A DNA stretch of 64,000 nucleotides from Lumnitzera littorea (GCA_024138015.1 JAMXBB010000001.1:127643560-127707559), one strand, 5' to 3'; shown: positions 46,035 through 59,100, numbered from the stretch's first letter. Notes: generated by a model from the letters alone, not told the origin. Numbers and translations are program-made.

Positions 46035-47246
46035 TCATGGGTAATACAATTTAACAGCATCTGAATTCATAGGACCCCTTAATTCCAAACCATCCATTTT
46101 TGTCAACACTGATGCACCTCCCGACAAAATCCTCTTTACCATACAAAGGCCTTCATAATTTGAAGCAAATTTTCCCTTAAGGTCTCTTACATTCGACAGT
46201 ACTTTCTTCAACACCAAAGTTCCTTCCTTAAAGTAGCTCAAGCGCACCTTCTTGTTAAAGGCTTGGACCATCCTCTGTTGGTAACATTAACTATGACATA
46301 TTGCTACAAGCCTCCTTTCATCAAGGAGGTTCAAATGCTCCATTTGCTTCCTCACTCACTCTGCTTCATCAAGTCGAATTTCCGCCAGCATTCGAAACAA
46401 AGGTAGTTCTACTTCCACCGATAGTACTACTTTAGTTCCATATACAAATGAATAAGGCATTACACTTGTAGAGGTTCTGATTGAGATTCTATAAGCTATG
46501 AGAGCAAAGGGAAGCATCTCATGCCAGTCTCTATAAGCGATTGCCATCTTCTCAATGCTTCTCTTAATATTCTTATTAGCGGCTTCAATTGCCTTGTTCA
46601 TTTGAGGTTAATACGGAGTCAAGTTTCTATGATTGATCTTAAATTGGTTACATACCTCAGCTACCAGCTTGTTGTTCAAATTTGACCCGTTGTTTGTAAT
46701 AAGAGACTCGGACGCACCATATCTGGCAAAGATATCTCTTTTCAGAAATCTAACTACCATTCCTTTGGTCACCATAGCATACAACATTGCTTTCACCCAC
46801 TTGGTGAAATAGTTGATCGAGACTAGGATAAATCTGTACCCGTTTGAAGCTGTTGACAAAATTAGACCAATCATCCCCCACATTGAGAAAGGCTAAGGAG
46901 CTAACAATACATGTAATTCTAGGGGAGGAGCATTGATTTTATTGACATATACCTAACATAGGTAACAATGCTTTACATGTTTGATACAATCTGATTCCAT
47001 CATCATCCAAAAATAACCCATCCTTATGATTTTCCTAGCTAACATATACCCATTCATATGAAGACCACAGACTCCTTCATGCACTTCTTTCATCAATTTC
47101 TCAGCTTCCTCTTCGTCTACACATCTTAGCAATGTTGTATTAGGTGATTTTTTGTACAATGCAGCTTTACTTAACAGGAAATAAGTAGCAAATCTCCTAA
47201 AAGCTTTTCTATCTTTTCTGTTAGCCTCATCAAGGAACTCACCCAT
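46035..47246 (-). pseudogene. Tat/Ogre-like integrase (inactive)
   Basis: Minus-strand frames at 46953-47246, 46608-46883, 46356-46601 and 46035-46271 together cover an integrase. The zinc-binding part has HEGVCGLHMNGYMLARKI and a final HCYLC. The core has YRFILVSINYFTKWV and YGASESLITNNGSNLNNK, and EAANKNIKRSIEKM retains the catalytic Glu. The C-terminal part has RGKFASNYEGLCMVKRILSG and ends NSDAVKLYYP just before 46035. Both catalytic aspartates of the family (IDYF, TDNG) are Asn here. Small gaps between frames mark frameshifts or stops. Confidence 0.88.
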
Positions 47247-47518
47247 TTGAAGTAACTTTTTGATATCATAATACCAAGGCTTCTTTGATTCCTTCTCTTT
47301 AACGATCAGGCAAAAAGTCGGTCTTTCCTCTACCTCAATCTTTAGGGGCTAAATTTCTATACCATCTGTGACTTTCACCATTAATGCTAACGTGGCTAGT
47401 GTATCGGTAAATTGATTTTGGGTTCTCGGGATATAAGTGAACAAAATTTCTTGGAATCTTTCAATCAACTTTCCTAAATGCTCATGATAAGGTATCAACT
47501 TCCCATCTTTCTATTGAA
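47247..47518 (-). pseudogene. Second RNase H (aRNH), C-terminal part, and linker to integrase
   Basis: The frame reads KDGKLIPYHEHLGKLIERF and then FTYIPRTQNQFTDTLATLAL, the C-terminal part of the extra archaeal-type RNase H carried by Tat/Ogre elements. It continues with KESKKPWYYDIKKLLQMGEF into the integrase. It is separated from its N-terminal part by an insertion at 47529-48498. Confidence 0.8.
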
Positions 47519-47528
47519 CTAAATGTTC

Positions 47529-48498
47529 ATTAATTGATTTTGATGGGAACAAAATAAAAAGAGAATGATTAAACTAAGTTTCATTTGATTATATTAAGTT
47601 AATAAAATAAGATCAACGAATTTGTTTAATAATTAAATACAAAAATTAACTCTATAAGATATTTAATCTTTTGAGTATTGATCAAATGATCTTAAGGTTA
47701 TATTGCAAAGTGTAGTTGTTCATTATGTGTTAAAAGTATTTTCAGGTGATATTTGGTTTACCAACATGACAGCTCAAAGATAAACCAGGCTGACGGTATA
47801 AAGCCTTGGATAACAAAATGAAGAACTCCCTGATCATGAAGAGCTTGCATGCCGGTTCACTTGCCAGTAGTGCGATTTGTTACCAGCTTGCTTGTAAGGG
47901 TAAGGCATAAGCATACCGTTAAGTCTGATCCAAGTAGTTATTGAAGCATTTAATGCGTGATAACAAGAAAAATTCAATGAGTTGATATAAATGCTCAACA
48001 GCCTAACCAAAGGGAATTAAGATTTGATATTCTATTGTAATCAAAAAACATTCCTTTACATTCTTTAATCTCATTACTTACAAATTGTCTCTTGTACTCC
48101 TTACTTGCAATAAAACAAAAGAGACCTAGTGTGTAGTACTCGAGTGTTTATATACTTTGTAATCTTGAGTGAAAGCAGAGCACTATACTAAAGATTGTTG
48201 CGTGAAATTGTGATCGTGTATAAGCTTGTGTAAACTCTTGAAGCATTATGTTGAGAAATTAAGAAAGTGGTGTGAAGTCCTAGGTTGGAGGCATTGTGAA
48301 TCCATGGAGATTAAGGAGTGATCCGAACTTCACTTTATATCTAGGCTTGAATTTATTTATCTCTGTCTCCTTTAATTTCTATACTTATTATTGTTTATTG
48401 TTGTTTTTATTACTCTTATTATTGTATTTAATTGGATGTATCGAAAAAGAATTGCATATTGTCCTATACCTCAATTCACCGCCCCTCTTGAGTTTAGC
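47529..48498. mobile_element. Insertion of ~970 bp in the aRNH gene, possibly a copia solo LTR
   Basis: The host reading frame breaks near 48508 and resumes near 47518. The flanks share 'ctaaatgttc' (47519-47528) and 'ctaatgttc' (48499-48507), a target duplication with one gap. Inside, 'gattttgatgggaacaaaat' near the left end and 'attcaccgcccctcttgag' near the right end resemble the ends of SIRE-type copia LTRs. The element ends and its TG/CA termini do not fall cleanly at the duplication, so the type is uncertain. A 68-residue plus-strand frame at 48296-48502 is not supported. Confidence 0.5.
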
Positions 48499-48507
48499 CT
48501 AATGTTC

Positions 48508-48900
48508 TTTACTTTTGTCTTATATTCCCCTAAGATCTGAAGAATTATGAGAGAGGAATCTCCATACACTTTAAGTCTTTGTATTCCTATGTCTAGGGCC
48601 ATTTTAAGCCCCAAAATGCAAGCTTTATATTCTGCTATATTGTTTATATATGGAAATACTAACCCATAGAGAAGTGATTACCCTCGGGTGATATCAATAT
48701 AGCTCCTATCCCACATCCGAAGACATTGGCTACTCCATCAAAATACATTCTCCATTTCGATTTTTCACCACTCAATTCATTCACTACCATCACATTTTCA
48801 TCAGGAAACTGAGCTTTCGAACCATCATCCTCATCTTCTAATAAGTATTTCGCCAATTGATCAGCTACTACCTGCCCTTTGACTGAACTCTAACTTAAGT
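48508..48900 (-). pseudogene. Second RNase H (aRNH), N-terminal part
   Basis: The frame 48659-48856 ends with KWRMYFDGVANVFGCGIGAI and LISPEGN, the first strand and catalytic Asp of the extra RNase H of Tat/Ogre elements. It continues, after a stop, as NNIAEYKACILGLKMALDIG and VYGDSSLIILQILGEYKTK to about 48513. The presence of this domain is the main reason to assign the element to the Tat branch. Confidence 0.8.
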
Positions 48901-49629
48901 ATTTGATATTAAACTCAAAGAGTAGCATCTGCCATTTCGATATTCTCCCAATCAATGCTAACTTTTCTGCTAAATACCTCAGCGAGTCATGTTTTGTCAA
49001 CAACTTCATTGAGTAATAGAGAGTATACTACCTGAGCCTGTGCATTACCCATACTAAGATATTCTTTCCACCTCTAAGTATTTCTGTTCGCCTTCTATGA
49101 ACTTTTTGATCAAGTAATACATAGGATGTTCTTTTTTACCTGTTTTATCTCTTTGCCTTAGCATACATCCCATCGATTTAGGGAGGATCATCAAGTAGAG
49201 AATCAATGGCCATCCCAATGTAAGAGTGACTAATATTGGCCGATTCATAAGATACTCCTTGATTTCAATAAACTCTTGCTCACATTCTTCGTCCCATTCT
49301 ATCGTTGCATTCTTCCTCAAAAGTTTGAATAATGATTTATATTTATCTGTTAGTTGTGATATAAATTGAGCAATGTAATTCAACCTTTCCATCAATCTCT
49401 GAACTTCTTTTACAATCTTCGGGGTAGGCATATTTACAATTACCTTGACTTTGTATGGGTTTACTTCGATCCCTTTTCTATTGACTACAAAACCTAACAA
49501 TTTGCCTAAGGTTACTCCAAAGGTACACTTTTCTGGATTCAACTTCAGTTGAAACTTTCTCAATCGCTCAAACAGTTTTTTTAAAACATTGATATGATTC
49601 TCATTCTCTTTGGATTTGGCAATCATATC
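48901..49629 (-). pseudogene. Tat/Ogre-like RT (C-terminal half) and first RNase H
   Basis: The frame at 49054-49716 enters from the solo LTR and becomes host sequence at 49629. It reads DMIAKSKENENHINVLKKLF, KLNPEKCTFGV, LLGFVVNRKGIEVNPYKVKV, then the RT thumb and a first RNase H with MYYLIKKFIEGEQKYLEVE. Only the second half of the catalytic Y-x-D-D box lies here, because solo LTR D interrupts it. The last part (48901-49053) continues in a broken frame. Confidence 0.85.
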
Positions 49630-49634
49630 ATTTA

Positions 49635-52615
49635 TGTCATGCCCCAAAGCGGCAGAGTCGTAGTAGTCCCACTGTACAAACCATTCTAAGATAGAAGCTG
49701 ACCATATAGCTACCATTTTAGACCTGATTTACACAAAGCATCCACAATCAACCCACTTTGAAGTAAATAGTTCATAAATTAAATAAATTGTTTACTTATG
49801 ACCTTAAGAATAAAAATATACTTACATTAAAATAATCTGAGTATGTTTACAAGATTTATCAACCTGACATAATCTACTTGAGTAATTTGTAAATCAATAC
49901 TAAAAACTTTAAAGCTACAACCCAAACTTGAAAATGTAATTGCTTCTTAGGTTATTATCCTCACTCCTCCAGGATCCAACAGTTGCTAACTTCAAGGTAA
50001 ATATAAGCCGCTTCCTAGCTAGCACTTGCAACAATGTCTATAGGGATATGAGCAATCACAGCTTAGTAAGTTGGGATTGAAACTCAAAACTATATATCAA
50101 TCATAAACACGATTATGAACCAAATTAGTTAGATACTATGCATGTATAAGCAAATGCCATTGAGCGATGTTGTCCAGTCCATCATGAGATTAGAGATATT
50201 ACACCCGTTCTAATCCAAGTTAAGAATTTTCCGTTAATGTAACAGCTTACGACCAAACCTAGGCTTGTGTAATAGAGACACCACTCCTCCCGCGACTACC
50301 ATCAAACCATTGACTTCACCCTTACCGTAACCTCCTCACCTATTACTTAGTTCGACTAAGAATGAAGAATAGACCAATTATGCTATACAGCGTTATCCCT
50401 TTCGAAGAAGTCGGTATTTGGTGGGAGAACCCTAGGTTTCCCCTAATGGGTTGCTATGTATGTCAGATTTAGAATTTCAAGTTATATATTTAATTAGATC
50501 CAGTTTAAGGTGTTCAATCATTGCAACCATTCATACAAATACAATCTAAAGCAACAAATAAAAACACAACATCAACTCAGAAACAAGCACATGCGCGTAG
50601 TCCACTATGTAACAAGTACAATCAAGCATAATTTTAACCCTCCAAAATACAGAACTGTATTAATCTCAACTTACTTGGACTCCTCGCTTGCTCACTTAGG
50701 ATGTGACTTACACAAGTTGTCGCCACTAAACCTTATAATGCAAATGTTGTTTCAGTACATATAAAGCTATTTTATATAAACTCCATTCTATAGTACTTTT
50801 ATGTTATCTTTAGTTTAAGTTTTAATATACTTAATTATCCATGTTTTTTAAGTCTTTTACAATTATTCCTAATTTAGGTTAAGTTTCGATTCAGTTTTTG
50901 AAGTTGGTTTCTAAATTAGGTTTTTAACTCAGTTTTCAATTAAGGATTTTATACATAAACCTTAGGAAATCATTCCGACCCATAATGTGAAATTATTCAC
51001 ATTATTTTCAGATATCCTAAATATCATTTTCGATCTCTAACTAATGTTCTAGTTTATACGATACATCATAATCTTAATTTAACTATCGAATTTATTGCCG
51101 TTATCATAAAATCTTACACTTTTCATATAATTATCCTAATTTAAGTTTTGTTCCAGATTTATTATATATTCCTATTATTATTACAATATCAATTTTAATA
51201 TAATATTTTCCTACTTATTAATTTCTTATGCTTACATATTACACATTATTACCTAATATATCCATAATGTACACATCTAATATTCCCACCACCTCAAATA
51301 TCATTCCCCAACATCAACTAACACCTCAAAATATCTAAATTTATCCCAAATCAAAATTTATACTTAATTGCCCTAAATTACAAAATTAACTTAAAATTTA
51401 CCATTTTTGCTTATTACATATTCACTACATAATACCCTAATAATTACATCTAACACCCTTAATGCTACAAATATCATACTTCATCATATTTCAACATCTT
51501 AAAATATATATTTATGCACTAGATCAGTAATTATCTTATTTAATTATCTAATTAGCCTAAAATTACTCATTTTATGTATCATTTTAAGGTATAAAAATTA
51601 TTTAAAATTTTCAAAAATTCATTTTTAAAAAAAGGGCTTTATAGTGCTGTTTTAAATACTCTAACTAGCCTATACAAAAATTTTGAGCTCAAAATTGCAT
51701 TCCTAAAGTCATTTCTTTCTAAGTCGAACAAAGCTTGAGTTTATGAGATTTCTTAAGGATAGTATATTTATAAACATAATTTCATCAAAATAAATTTTTT
51801 TCCTAAATCCACATACTTAAATCCCTCAGAATACCAAATTTATAATTTTCTAAGCATATAGTATTTTTAACAAAATATAAAAAATCGGAAGGAAGATCGA
51901 ATTCACCAAAATTCGTAGCTTCGGCGACCAGCAGTGGCCCTAAGTGTGTCAGCCGGTCCAGGTGCTATCACCACCATATGGTGGTGGTAGTTGTCCACCC
52001 CTAGGTGCTTGTTAAGTCTAGGTTCATCTTATAGCCATTGTTTGTACGTGAATTTTATAATTTTTTTTTGTAAAATACTCTTTCTTCTTTTCTCTCATCT
52101 CCCTAATTTTTTCTAAATCCTAAACTAACTAAATGAGCTTTTGATTTAATTTGGGAATTTATAGAGCTTTAGGAGATTTTTTATGCATTAAATTGACTTG
52201 ATATGGGCTTTATCCTCTTCCAATTTGCTTTTTATTTGGCTAAATTTTGTTGTTTGATTTTTCTACTTTAATTTTCTACTTGCTATGGCCTTATTCCAGA
52301 TATTTCCACACTTTTTCTGATTTTTTCTTAATTATTTATTAATTTTCTTTAATTATTTAGTATTAATATAGTATATTTCGGGCATTTTAAGTAATTTCAT
52401 GTATTTGTACCTACATGTAAATTCATATATGGTATAAATAAATATTCCTAAAAATAATTTAAGTTATTTTATGATTTTTAGAGTGTATATAATTTATTTA
52501 TATTGATTCATTAGTTATCAAAATTCGTTCTAAGCGTTTTCGATAAATAATGGGCAATTTTCATAAAATTCAATATTACGAACCAAACCCTGAATACCTG
52601 ATTGTGGGTCTTGCA
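49635..52615 (-). mobile_element. Solo LTR, copy D of the 2.9-3.1 kb family, inside RT
   Basis: Reverse to the other copies: on the minus strand it starts TGCAAGACCCACAATC (52615) and ends GGGGCATGACA (49635). The flanks 'attta' (49630-49634) and 'gttta' (52616-52620) form a 5-bp duplication with one mismatch. The TATA box is at 52163-52156 (TATAAATT). The inverted repeat CACCACCA/TGGTGGTG at 51969-51986 and the shared core at about 50160-50460 are present. It sits within the catalytic box of the Tat reverse transcriptase. Confidence 0.88.
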
Positions 52616-52620
52616 GTTTA

Positions 52621-53475
52621 CATAAACTTTGATTTATTGATGAATCATGTCATGAAATAAGGCAACCATAGCCTACTGATAAGTTGCCCCAACGTTTTTT
52701 AACCCAAAAGGCATTATGCAATAACAGAACGTTCCCCAAGTGGCAACAAAGGTGGTTTTAAATTTATCTTTTTCTACCATCTTAATTTGATTATATCTCG
52801 AGAAACCATCCATAAATGAGAAAAGATGATTTCCGCCCGTACTGTCCACCAATACATTAATGTATGGTAAATGGAAGTTGTCCTTAATCATCGCTCGGTT
52901 TAAATCACGGAAGTCCACACATACCCTAACTTTCCCATTTTTCTTTAACACCGGCACTACATTAGCCACCTATTCAAGGTAGTCTGACACTTCTATGAAC
53001 CTACTTTCTAGTAATTTCTTCAATTCTTCTTTTATTTTAAGAAGTATGTATAGCCTAAACCCCCTAAGTTTTTGCCTTTTCAGTTTAATATCATCTCTTG
53101 TAGGCAAATTGTGAGCTATGATTGACGAATTGGAACCGATATGTCCTCGTGGGACCAGACCAATATATCTAAGTATTCTGATAATAAACGTGATAACTTC
53201 TACTTTTGATCATCCACCAAATTACCGCCAATTTTCAAGTTTTAAGGATTCTCTTCCTTCCTCAAATTAATCACAACTATCGATTCATCAATGATCACTC
53301 TACCCTGTTCAAATTGACACCAACTCTCTTGTATTTCACTTAGGGTCTCAATATCATCTCCGACACTTGACCCAGCAAGGTCGAAGGTGATATTGGTACT
53401 TTCATCGTTTACAGATGCGAGATATCTATTATGTTCATCGTTTTTATCGGATCTGAAGAGTAAAGAAAAAGGCAA
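52621..53475 (-). pseudogene. Tat/Ogre-like RT, N-terminal half
   Basis: The segment at 52673-52969 reads ANVVPVLKKNGKVRVCVDFR, DLNRAMIKDNFHLPYINVLV, FSFMDGFSRYNQIKMVEKDK and MPFGLKNVGATYQ. These are the fingers and palm of a Tat-type reverse transcriptase; the second conserved Asp position reads FMDGFS. It continues through LFHDMIH to the start of the catalytic box, where LTR D enters. Upstream (53242-53475 and beyond) lies the linker with WSHEDI near 53145, equivalent to the D-V-F-A-W-S-x-x-D-M motif. Confidence 0.88.
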
Positions 53476-54084
53476 AATAGTAACAAGTAAATAACAAAGA
53501 AGAAGAATTGAAAGAAAGAAAGCAACTAATTTTATTGAACGAATTCAAATTATCTGAAAAAAAGGCCTAACTAATCAGAAAAATTATGAAATCAAATGCT
53601 CCTAATTGATTTAATATTGCTTTTCTAAAGAGACCTATTAACAAGAATGGAAAAGCAGTTGCATAAGGAAACCAGGGCACCAATATCTTTCTCCTCATCC
53701 GAACTGATGTTACATTGCTAAGCTTAAGCTTTAGATAAACTACCTACTTCGAGTTCTTAAACGTAAGCTAGTACTAGAAAATCCATATGAGGATGGTACA
53801 ACTAATCTCCTCTCTTCCCTCTAGTTTTGGCCTTCATTTCTTGGATTTCTTCCTTAGTGGGCTCATATTTGAGCCTGAATGTTCCAATATATTGCTTGGG
53901 TTGTTCTGAGCGACCCTATAGTCCTTATTTTGATACTTCAATCATGCTGACCTCATAAAAAATCTGCGATCTTGGTTCCTCCAATTCTTCACTTCCAATA
54001 TACGAAATGGTTATTTCTTTGTAAATCTCGTAGTCTTACTCCCTAAGAATAGTGACCGACTGCCTATTGGCTACGAATTTCACC
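53476..54084 (-). other. Protease-to-RT spacer of the Tat/Ogre-like element
   Basis: A mostly noncoding minus-strand stretch. Ogre elements have an intron between protease and RT, so this may be its remnant, but I cannot identify splice sites with confidence. Confidence 0.4.
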
Positions 54085-54541
54085 TCTGATGCAGACTACA
54101 AGGAATTACCCTTGCTAAGTGAATCCATGGCTTTCCCAGTAGAAGATTAAAGGTTTGCAATATATCTAGGACTTGAAATGAAATAGTGAACATTTGTGGA
54201 CTTATCTCAACCTATAACCTAATTTCTCCAGGTGTCTCCCTTTTTTATCCATAAAAAACCCTTACTGAAATCAAGCTGGGCTTTATCTTAGTTGAATCTA
54301 CTCCAAGCAAATTTAGTGTCGCTAGTAGATACATATGTAGTGAAGAACCATTATCAATCAGTACGAAGGCAACAATTCTCCCTACATACTTAATCGTTAT
54401 GAAGAAGGGCTTTATTTGTTGTTCCCTTTCTTCACCTAACTCTTTTGGTGAGAATGAAATTTGATCCATCTCAAACATTAAGTTGACTACTAATCCTAAC
54501 TTTTTAGTAGAAATCCCTTCAAGTACTTTAACGTTTTTCAA
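54085..54541 (-). pseudogene. Tat/Ogre-like retropepsin
   Basis: The frame at 54245-54541 holds QISFSPKELGEEREQQIKPF and then the active-site region FVLIDNGSSLHMY (D-N-G in place of D-T-G, which is normal for Tat proteases). IKPSLISVRVFYG follows. After a stop, the frame continues with FQVLDILQTFNLLLGKPWIH to about 54120, matching L-L-G-R-P-W-I-H of the family. Stops make it inactive. Confidence 0.85.
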
Positions 54542-55269
54542 AATGTTGATTAAGGCTTCTCAGTAAGCATCAAATGATAATAGTAAGCCTATTTCAAAAT
54601 GATAATAGTAAGCATCAAATGATAATAGTAAGCCTATTAAGGAGATCTAGGCTGGTACTTTAGCTAGCTGATCCATAATCTTGTGTTTGTTAGCTTTCGC
54701 TATCTTCTTAGCAACATTCTGCTTTTTCTCATCCATATCTTTAAAGATCCTTTAAGAAGCCTCTTTTAGAGTAGTCTTTCTCTTAGCCTCCTTGTTTTGG
54801 TTATAGACTTGTCCCGAACAAGTGTGCCCTCTAACCATAGGTAGCAAGGACGTGGTTTTTTATTCACCATTTGATAATCCAGAGGGGCTGCTTTGTAATT
54901 CTCTAAGGCTATTAGGACTTTAAAAGCAATTTTCTTTGGTTTACCCAATTCTTCCACCTTCTCATCCTTCTCATGGTACTTAAAAACCAAAGGCTTAAGT
55001 CCATCTCCAATCATCCCAACCATTTTAGCTATCTTTTTGGCTTCTACGATAAGCTTATTTTCTTCCTCAAATTCAGAACCCCATCCAGTGGGTGGTTCGT
55101 CAGTATATATTACAGGTGAACCAACATAATTGACCAAGTACTCAAATTTGCTTGACAGCTCTCCCAAGGTATCGACTGTCAACTCTAGCTTCATACGTTT
55201 CTCTGAACGCCTTCTGAGTACATTTCTTTCATGGTTTTAGAACCATCATAGCCATAATATCAGCCTTCT
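54542..55269 (-). pseudogene. Gag-to-protease region with an unassigned ORF
   Basis: An open frame at 54766-55194 encodes 142 residues with KLELTVDTLGELSSKFEYLV and KVLIALENYKAAPLDYQMVN. It is in line with the gag and protease frames and on the same strand, so it probably belongs to the same polyprotein. I recognise no domain in it. Confidence 0.5.
54562..54639. repeat. Tandem duplication, period 46 bp
   Basis: A 32-bp segment beginning 'agtaagcatcaaatgataat' occurs at 54562-54593 and 54608-54639, separated by a 14-base linker that is itself a partial copy. Confidence 0.9.
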
Positions 55270-56104
55270 TTATCTTCCCATCCTTCAATAATTGATATAT
55301 TGCTGGTCTACTCCGGTTTGGATTCTATCTCTAAGATTCATATTCTGTAAATGTCTGACCTGCCTTAGATTCGAAGCTACCTCTTCAATGGTGATGAGGA
55401 GACTATCTAGATCAACTTCTGGTTCAAGCACTTCAGCAATGATCATATTGATTGAGCATCCATGATCTAGTAGAGGATTATTACCCACATTGAGAGTAAG
55501 AGTTTGAATGAAGTCTAATTGCACCAACTTAGCATCAATGAGATCTTGGATCTTATGTTTGAGTCTCCAGCATTAGTCTGTAGAATATCTCACTTGCTCC
55601 AAATGATAATCGTAGCGGAGCTCTGGTTTATAGTCCATCGGTTTCTATCCTTCATTCGATATTTCAAATGTTAAGAGATTCTATTTCCTTAGTCATGCAA
55701 GAACTTGGCTTAGAGGAATGGGGATCTTAGTAAACTATCTTCTTTGTGGTCGGTTATTCTGATTTGGATTCGGTAGGGGATTAGAATTTCCTAACATGGT
55801 TACCAGTGCTGCATGTCTAACAAGATTATCAATATTAATAACGTTAACAATAGCTTCTTTGGCTCTGTTGAAGAATCTCATAGGAAGCGTCTTCGTCTCG
55901 ACTGCTTCAGGATTAGGAAGCCTTTTGATAGAGACAGCTTCTTCAATTCGGCTCCCTGATATTACAATCTCTACAAAGTTAGAGACAAAATGACCTACCA
56001 AATGTTAGCAGTATAAGCTTCCAAGAGTGTTAATAAGGCAAAGATCAAATCCTTTTTTGTTAAGGGGGGAGTCACCCTAATTACCATGCCCTTCCATCTT
56101 TGAG
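55270..56104 (-). pseudogene. Tat/Ogre-like gag, C-terminal part
   Basis: From the LTR E junction the frame runs through VTPPL (a damaged shift near 56065) to HLVGHFVSNFVEIVISGSRI with EEAVSIKRL (55735-56001), the end of the capsid region. Later a YDYHLEQVRYS..CW motif (near 55590) equals a Cys/His knuckle of Tat gag, followed by KHKIQDLIDAKLVQLDF, also characteristic of Tat. The open frame 55285-55527 is its last part. Stops and shifts are present. Confidence 0.82.
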
Positions 56105-56109
56105 CATAC

Positions 56110-59100
56110 TGTAAGCTCTACAATTTGGTGTTTAGGGTTCGATTTATCAGATTAAGGGTGATTGAGTAAATTGTCTAATCCAGCCTAAATTTTATGACGA
56201 AGTTAAGAATATTAGTAAAAGTGATCTCGTAAGTTTAGATTTAGGAAAATAAAGAATAAAATAATTAATTATTATAATATTAAATTATATATAAATTACC
56301 CGTTATTTATCGGAAACGCGTAAAATAACTTTCGATAATTAATGAGCCACTAAAAATAAATTATATACATGTTAAAAATTATAGAATAACATAAATAATA
56401 TTTTGAAGTATTTACTTGTACTCCATATATATTTACACGTATGTAAAAATATACAAAATTACCTAAAATGCTTGAAAAATGCTAGAAAATGCCAAATAAT
56501 TAAAGAAAATTACAAAAAAAAATCATAAAGTTGGGGAATTATCTAGATCTAGGTCGTAACAAAATAGGGAGGAAAGAAAAAAATTAAACCAATTAAATTA
56601 ACCTAACTAGAAAGTCAAAATAGAAAAAGATAAGCCCAATTGTCAACTTAAATTAATGCAATAAAATCCTCTAAAGCTCTATAAAAACCCAAAAACTTTT
56701 AAAAGCTCATTTGGGTAGTTTATAGTATGAGAAAAATAGAGTGAATCGAAAAGAGAGAGTTAGGGTTTGTTTTTCAAAAATTACAGAAAATCTGTGCAAT
56801 TAGGGTAATTGGACCGAACTCACAACCTACTACCAATTGAAATCAAACTACCTCCCCCACTACGCCTTACACCCACTGCCTGGACTAGCCAACACCCCTA
56901 ACACTACCACTGGTGGCCGGAAGCCCAACAGCTAAGTGAGTCTAATTTCAGCCCCATTTTATGTAATTTATTAAAATTATTAATTTTATCTAGAAAATTA
57001 TGAATTTTAGTATTCTGATGTTTTATTATACATAGATTTAGGGAAAAATATTGGTTTGATTTAATTATATCTGAAAATATACAGTGCCTAAGAAACTGCG
57101 TAAACCCGAGCACGTTTTGATTTAGAAATAAATAGCCTTAGGAGTGTAACTTTAAGCTCAAAATTTTTGTGTAAAATACCTAGGAGATATAGAACAATGT
57201 TGTAAAGCCCCTTTTCAAAAATAAATTTTTGAAAGTTTCAAGTAATTTTTAGGCTTTAAAATAATGCATAAATGAGTAATTTTGGGCGAATTAGATAATT
57301 AAAGGGATAATTACTGATTTAGTGCATAATTATATATTTTAGGATGTTGAAATATGATATAGTATGATATTTGTAGCCTTTAGGGTGTTAAATATAATTA
57401 CTAGAGTATTATGGAGCATATATGTAATAAGTAAAAATGGTATGTTTCAAGTTAATTTTATAATTTAGGATAATTAGGTATAAATTCTGATTTAGAATAT
57501 AATTAGACATCTTCACATGTTATTGGTAGTAAAGGATGATATATGTAATGTTAGAAGTATTAAATAAGTAAAATAAGTGAATAATATGTAATAATACATA
57601 ATATGTGAAATTGGAAATATAATAAATAGAAAATATTAGAATAAAATTGATAATATAATAATGATAGAATTATGTAATAAATCTGGTAGGAAACTTAAAT
57701 TAGGGAAAATTTATGAAAAATATAAAATTTTCTCACATTAAAAGTAAATTCGGTGGTTTAATGAGGATTAAGATATACCATACAGACTAGAACATTGGTT
57801 AGAGATTAAAAACGATATTTAGGATACTTGAAAATAATGTGATTTATCTCACATTATGGGTCAAAATGAATTCTTAGGGTTTATGTATAAAATCCATAAT
57901 CGAAAACTAAGTTAATTTAGAAACCAATTAGGAAACCGAATTAAAACTTAGGTTAAAATTAAGAATCATTGTAAAAGACTTAAAAACCTGAATAGTTAGG
58001 TATAATAAAACCCTAAATTGAAGATAAGAATACAAATTTCAAAACAAAAACCAATCTATGGCAGTTATATGGAAACTAAAATAATATTTGTATTATAGGG
58101 AATTATGGGCGATGGCTTGTATGAGTTGCACCTCGAATGACCAAGTGAGGAGTTTAGGTAAGTTGGGATTAATACATTACTATATTTCAAAGTATTAATT
58201 TGTAGTACTCGAAGGCTTGAAATTATACTTGATTATGCTTGATAGATAATTGACTGTACGCATGTGCTTGTTTCTAAGTTGATGTTGTAATTCTGATTTA
58301 CTACTCTGGCTTGTATTTGTGTAATTTGTTTAAAATGGTTGAACATCTTAAATTGGATCTAATTAAATATATAACTTGAAATTCTAAATCGGATCTGCAT
58401 AGCAACCAATTAGGAGAAACGTTAGGGTTTTCCGGCCAAATACTAACCCCTTCGAAAGGGATAGTGCTGGATAGCATAATTGACCCCTTTTTCATCCTTA
58501 ATCGAACTAAGTGATAAGTAAGGAGGTCACAATAAGGGTGAAGTCAATGGTTTAAAGGTAGTCATGGGAGAAGCGGTGTCTCTATTGCACAAGCCTAGGT
58601 TTGGTTGTGAGTTATTGCATTAAATGAAAACTTCTTAACCTAGATTAGAGCGGATACAATTTCTCTAATCTCACGATAAGCCGAACAACATCATGTGATG
58701 GCATTTGCTTGAACATGAATTGCATTTAATTGATTTGATTAATAACCCAGTTTGTGTTTGAGGTATAGTTTTAAGTCTCTATCCCAACTTATTAAGTTGT
58801 TGGTTGCTCATATTCCTATAAACGTTGTTACAAGTGATAATTAAGAAGCAGGCTATATTTACCTTGAAGCTAACAACTGATAGAACCTAGGGAGTGAGGA
58901 AATACATTTAAAGAATAGATATATTTTTAAGGTCTTAACTCTTATTTTATAATCTTCCTTTTTCAAATAATGTATTACTTAGGAAATATAGTACGATGAA
59001 ACTTTGCAGACATGATTTGTAATATTTGAATCATAATATATATATATATTTTCATACTTTCTTAGGTAAGTAATTTATTTAATTTATGAACTGTTTACTT

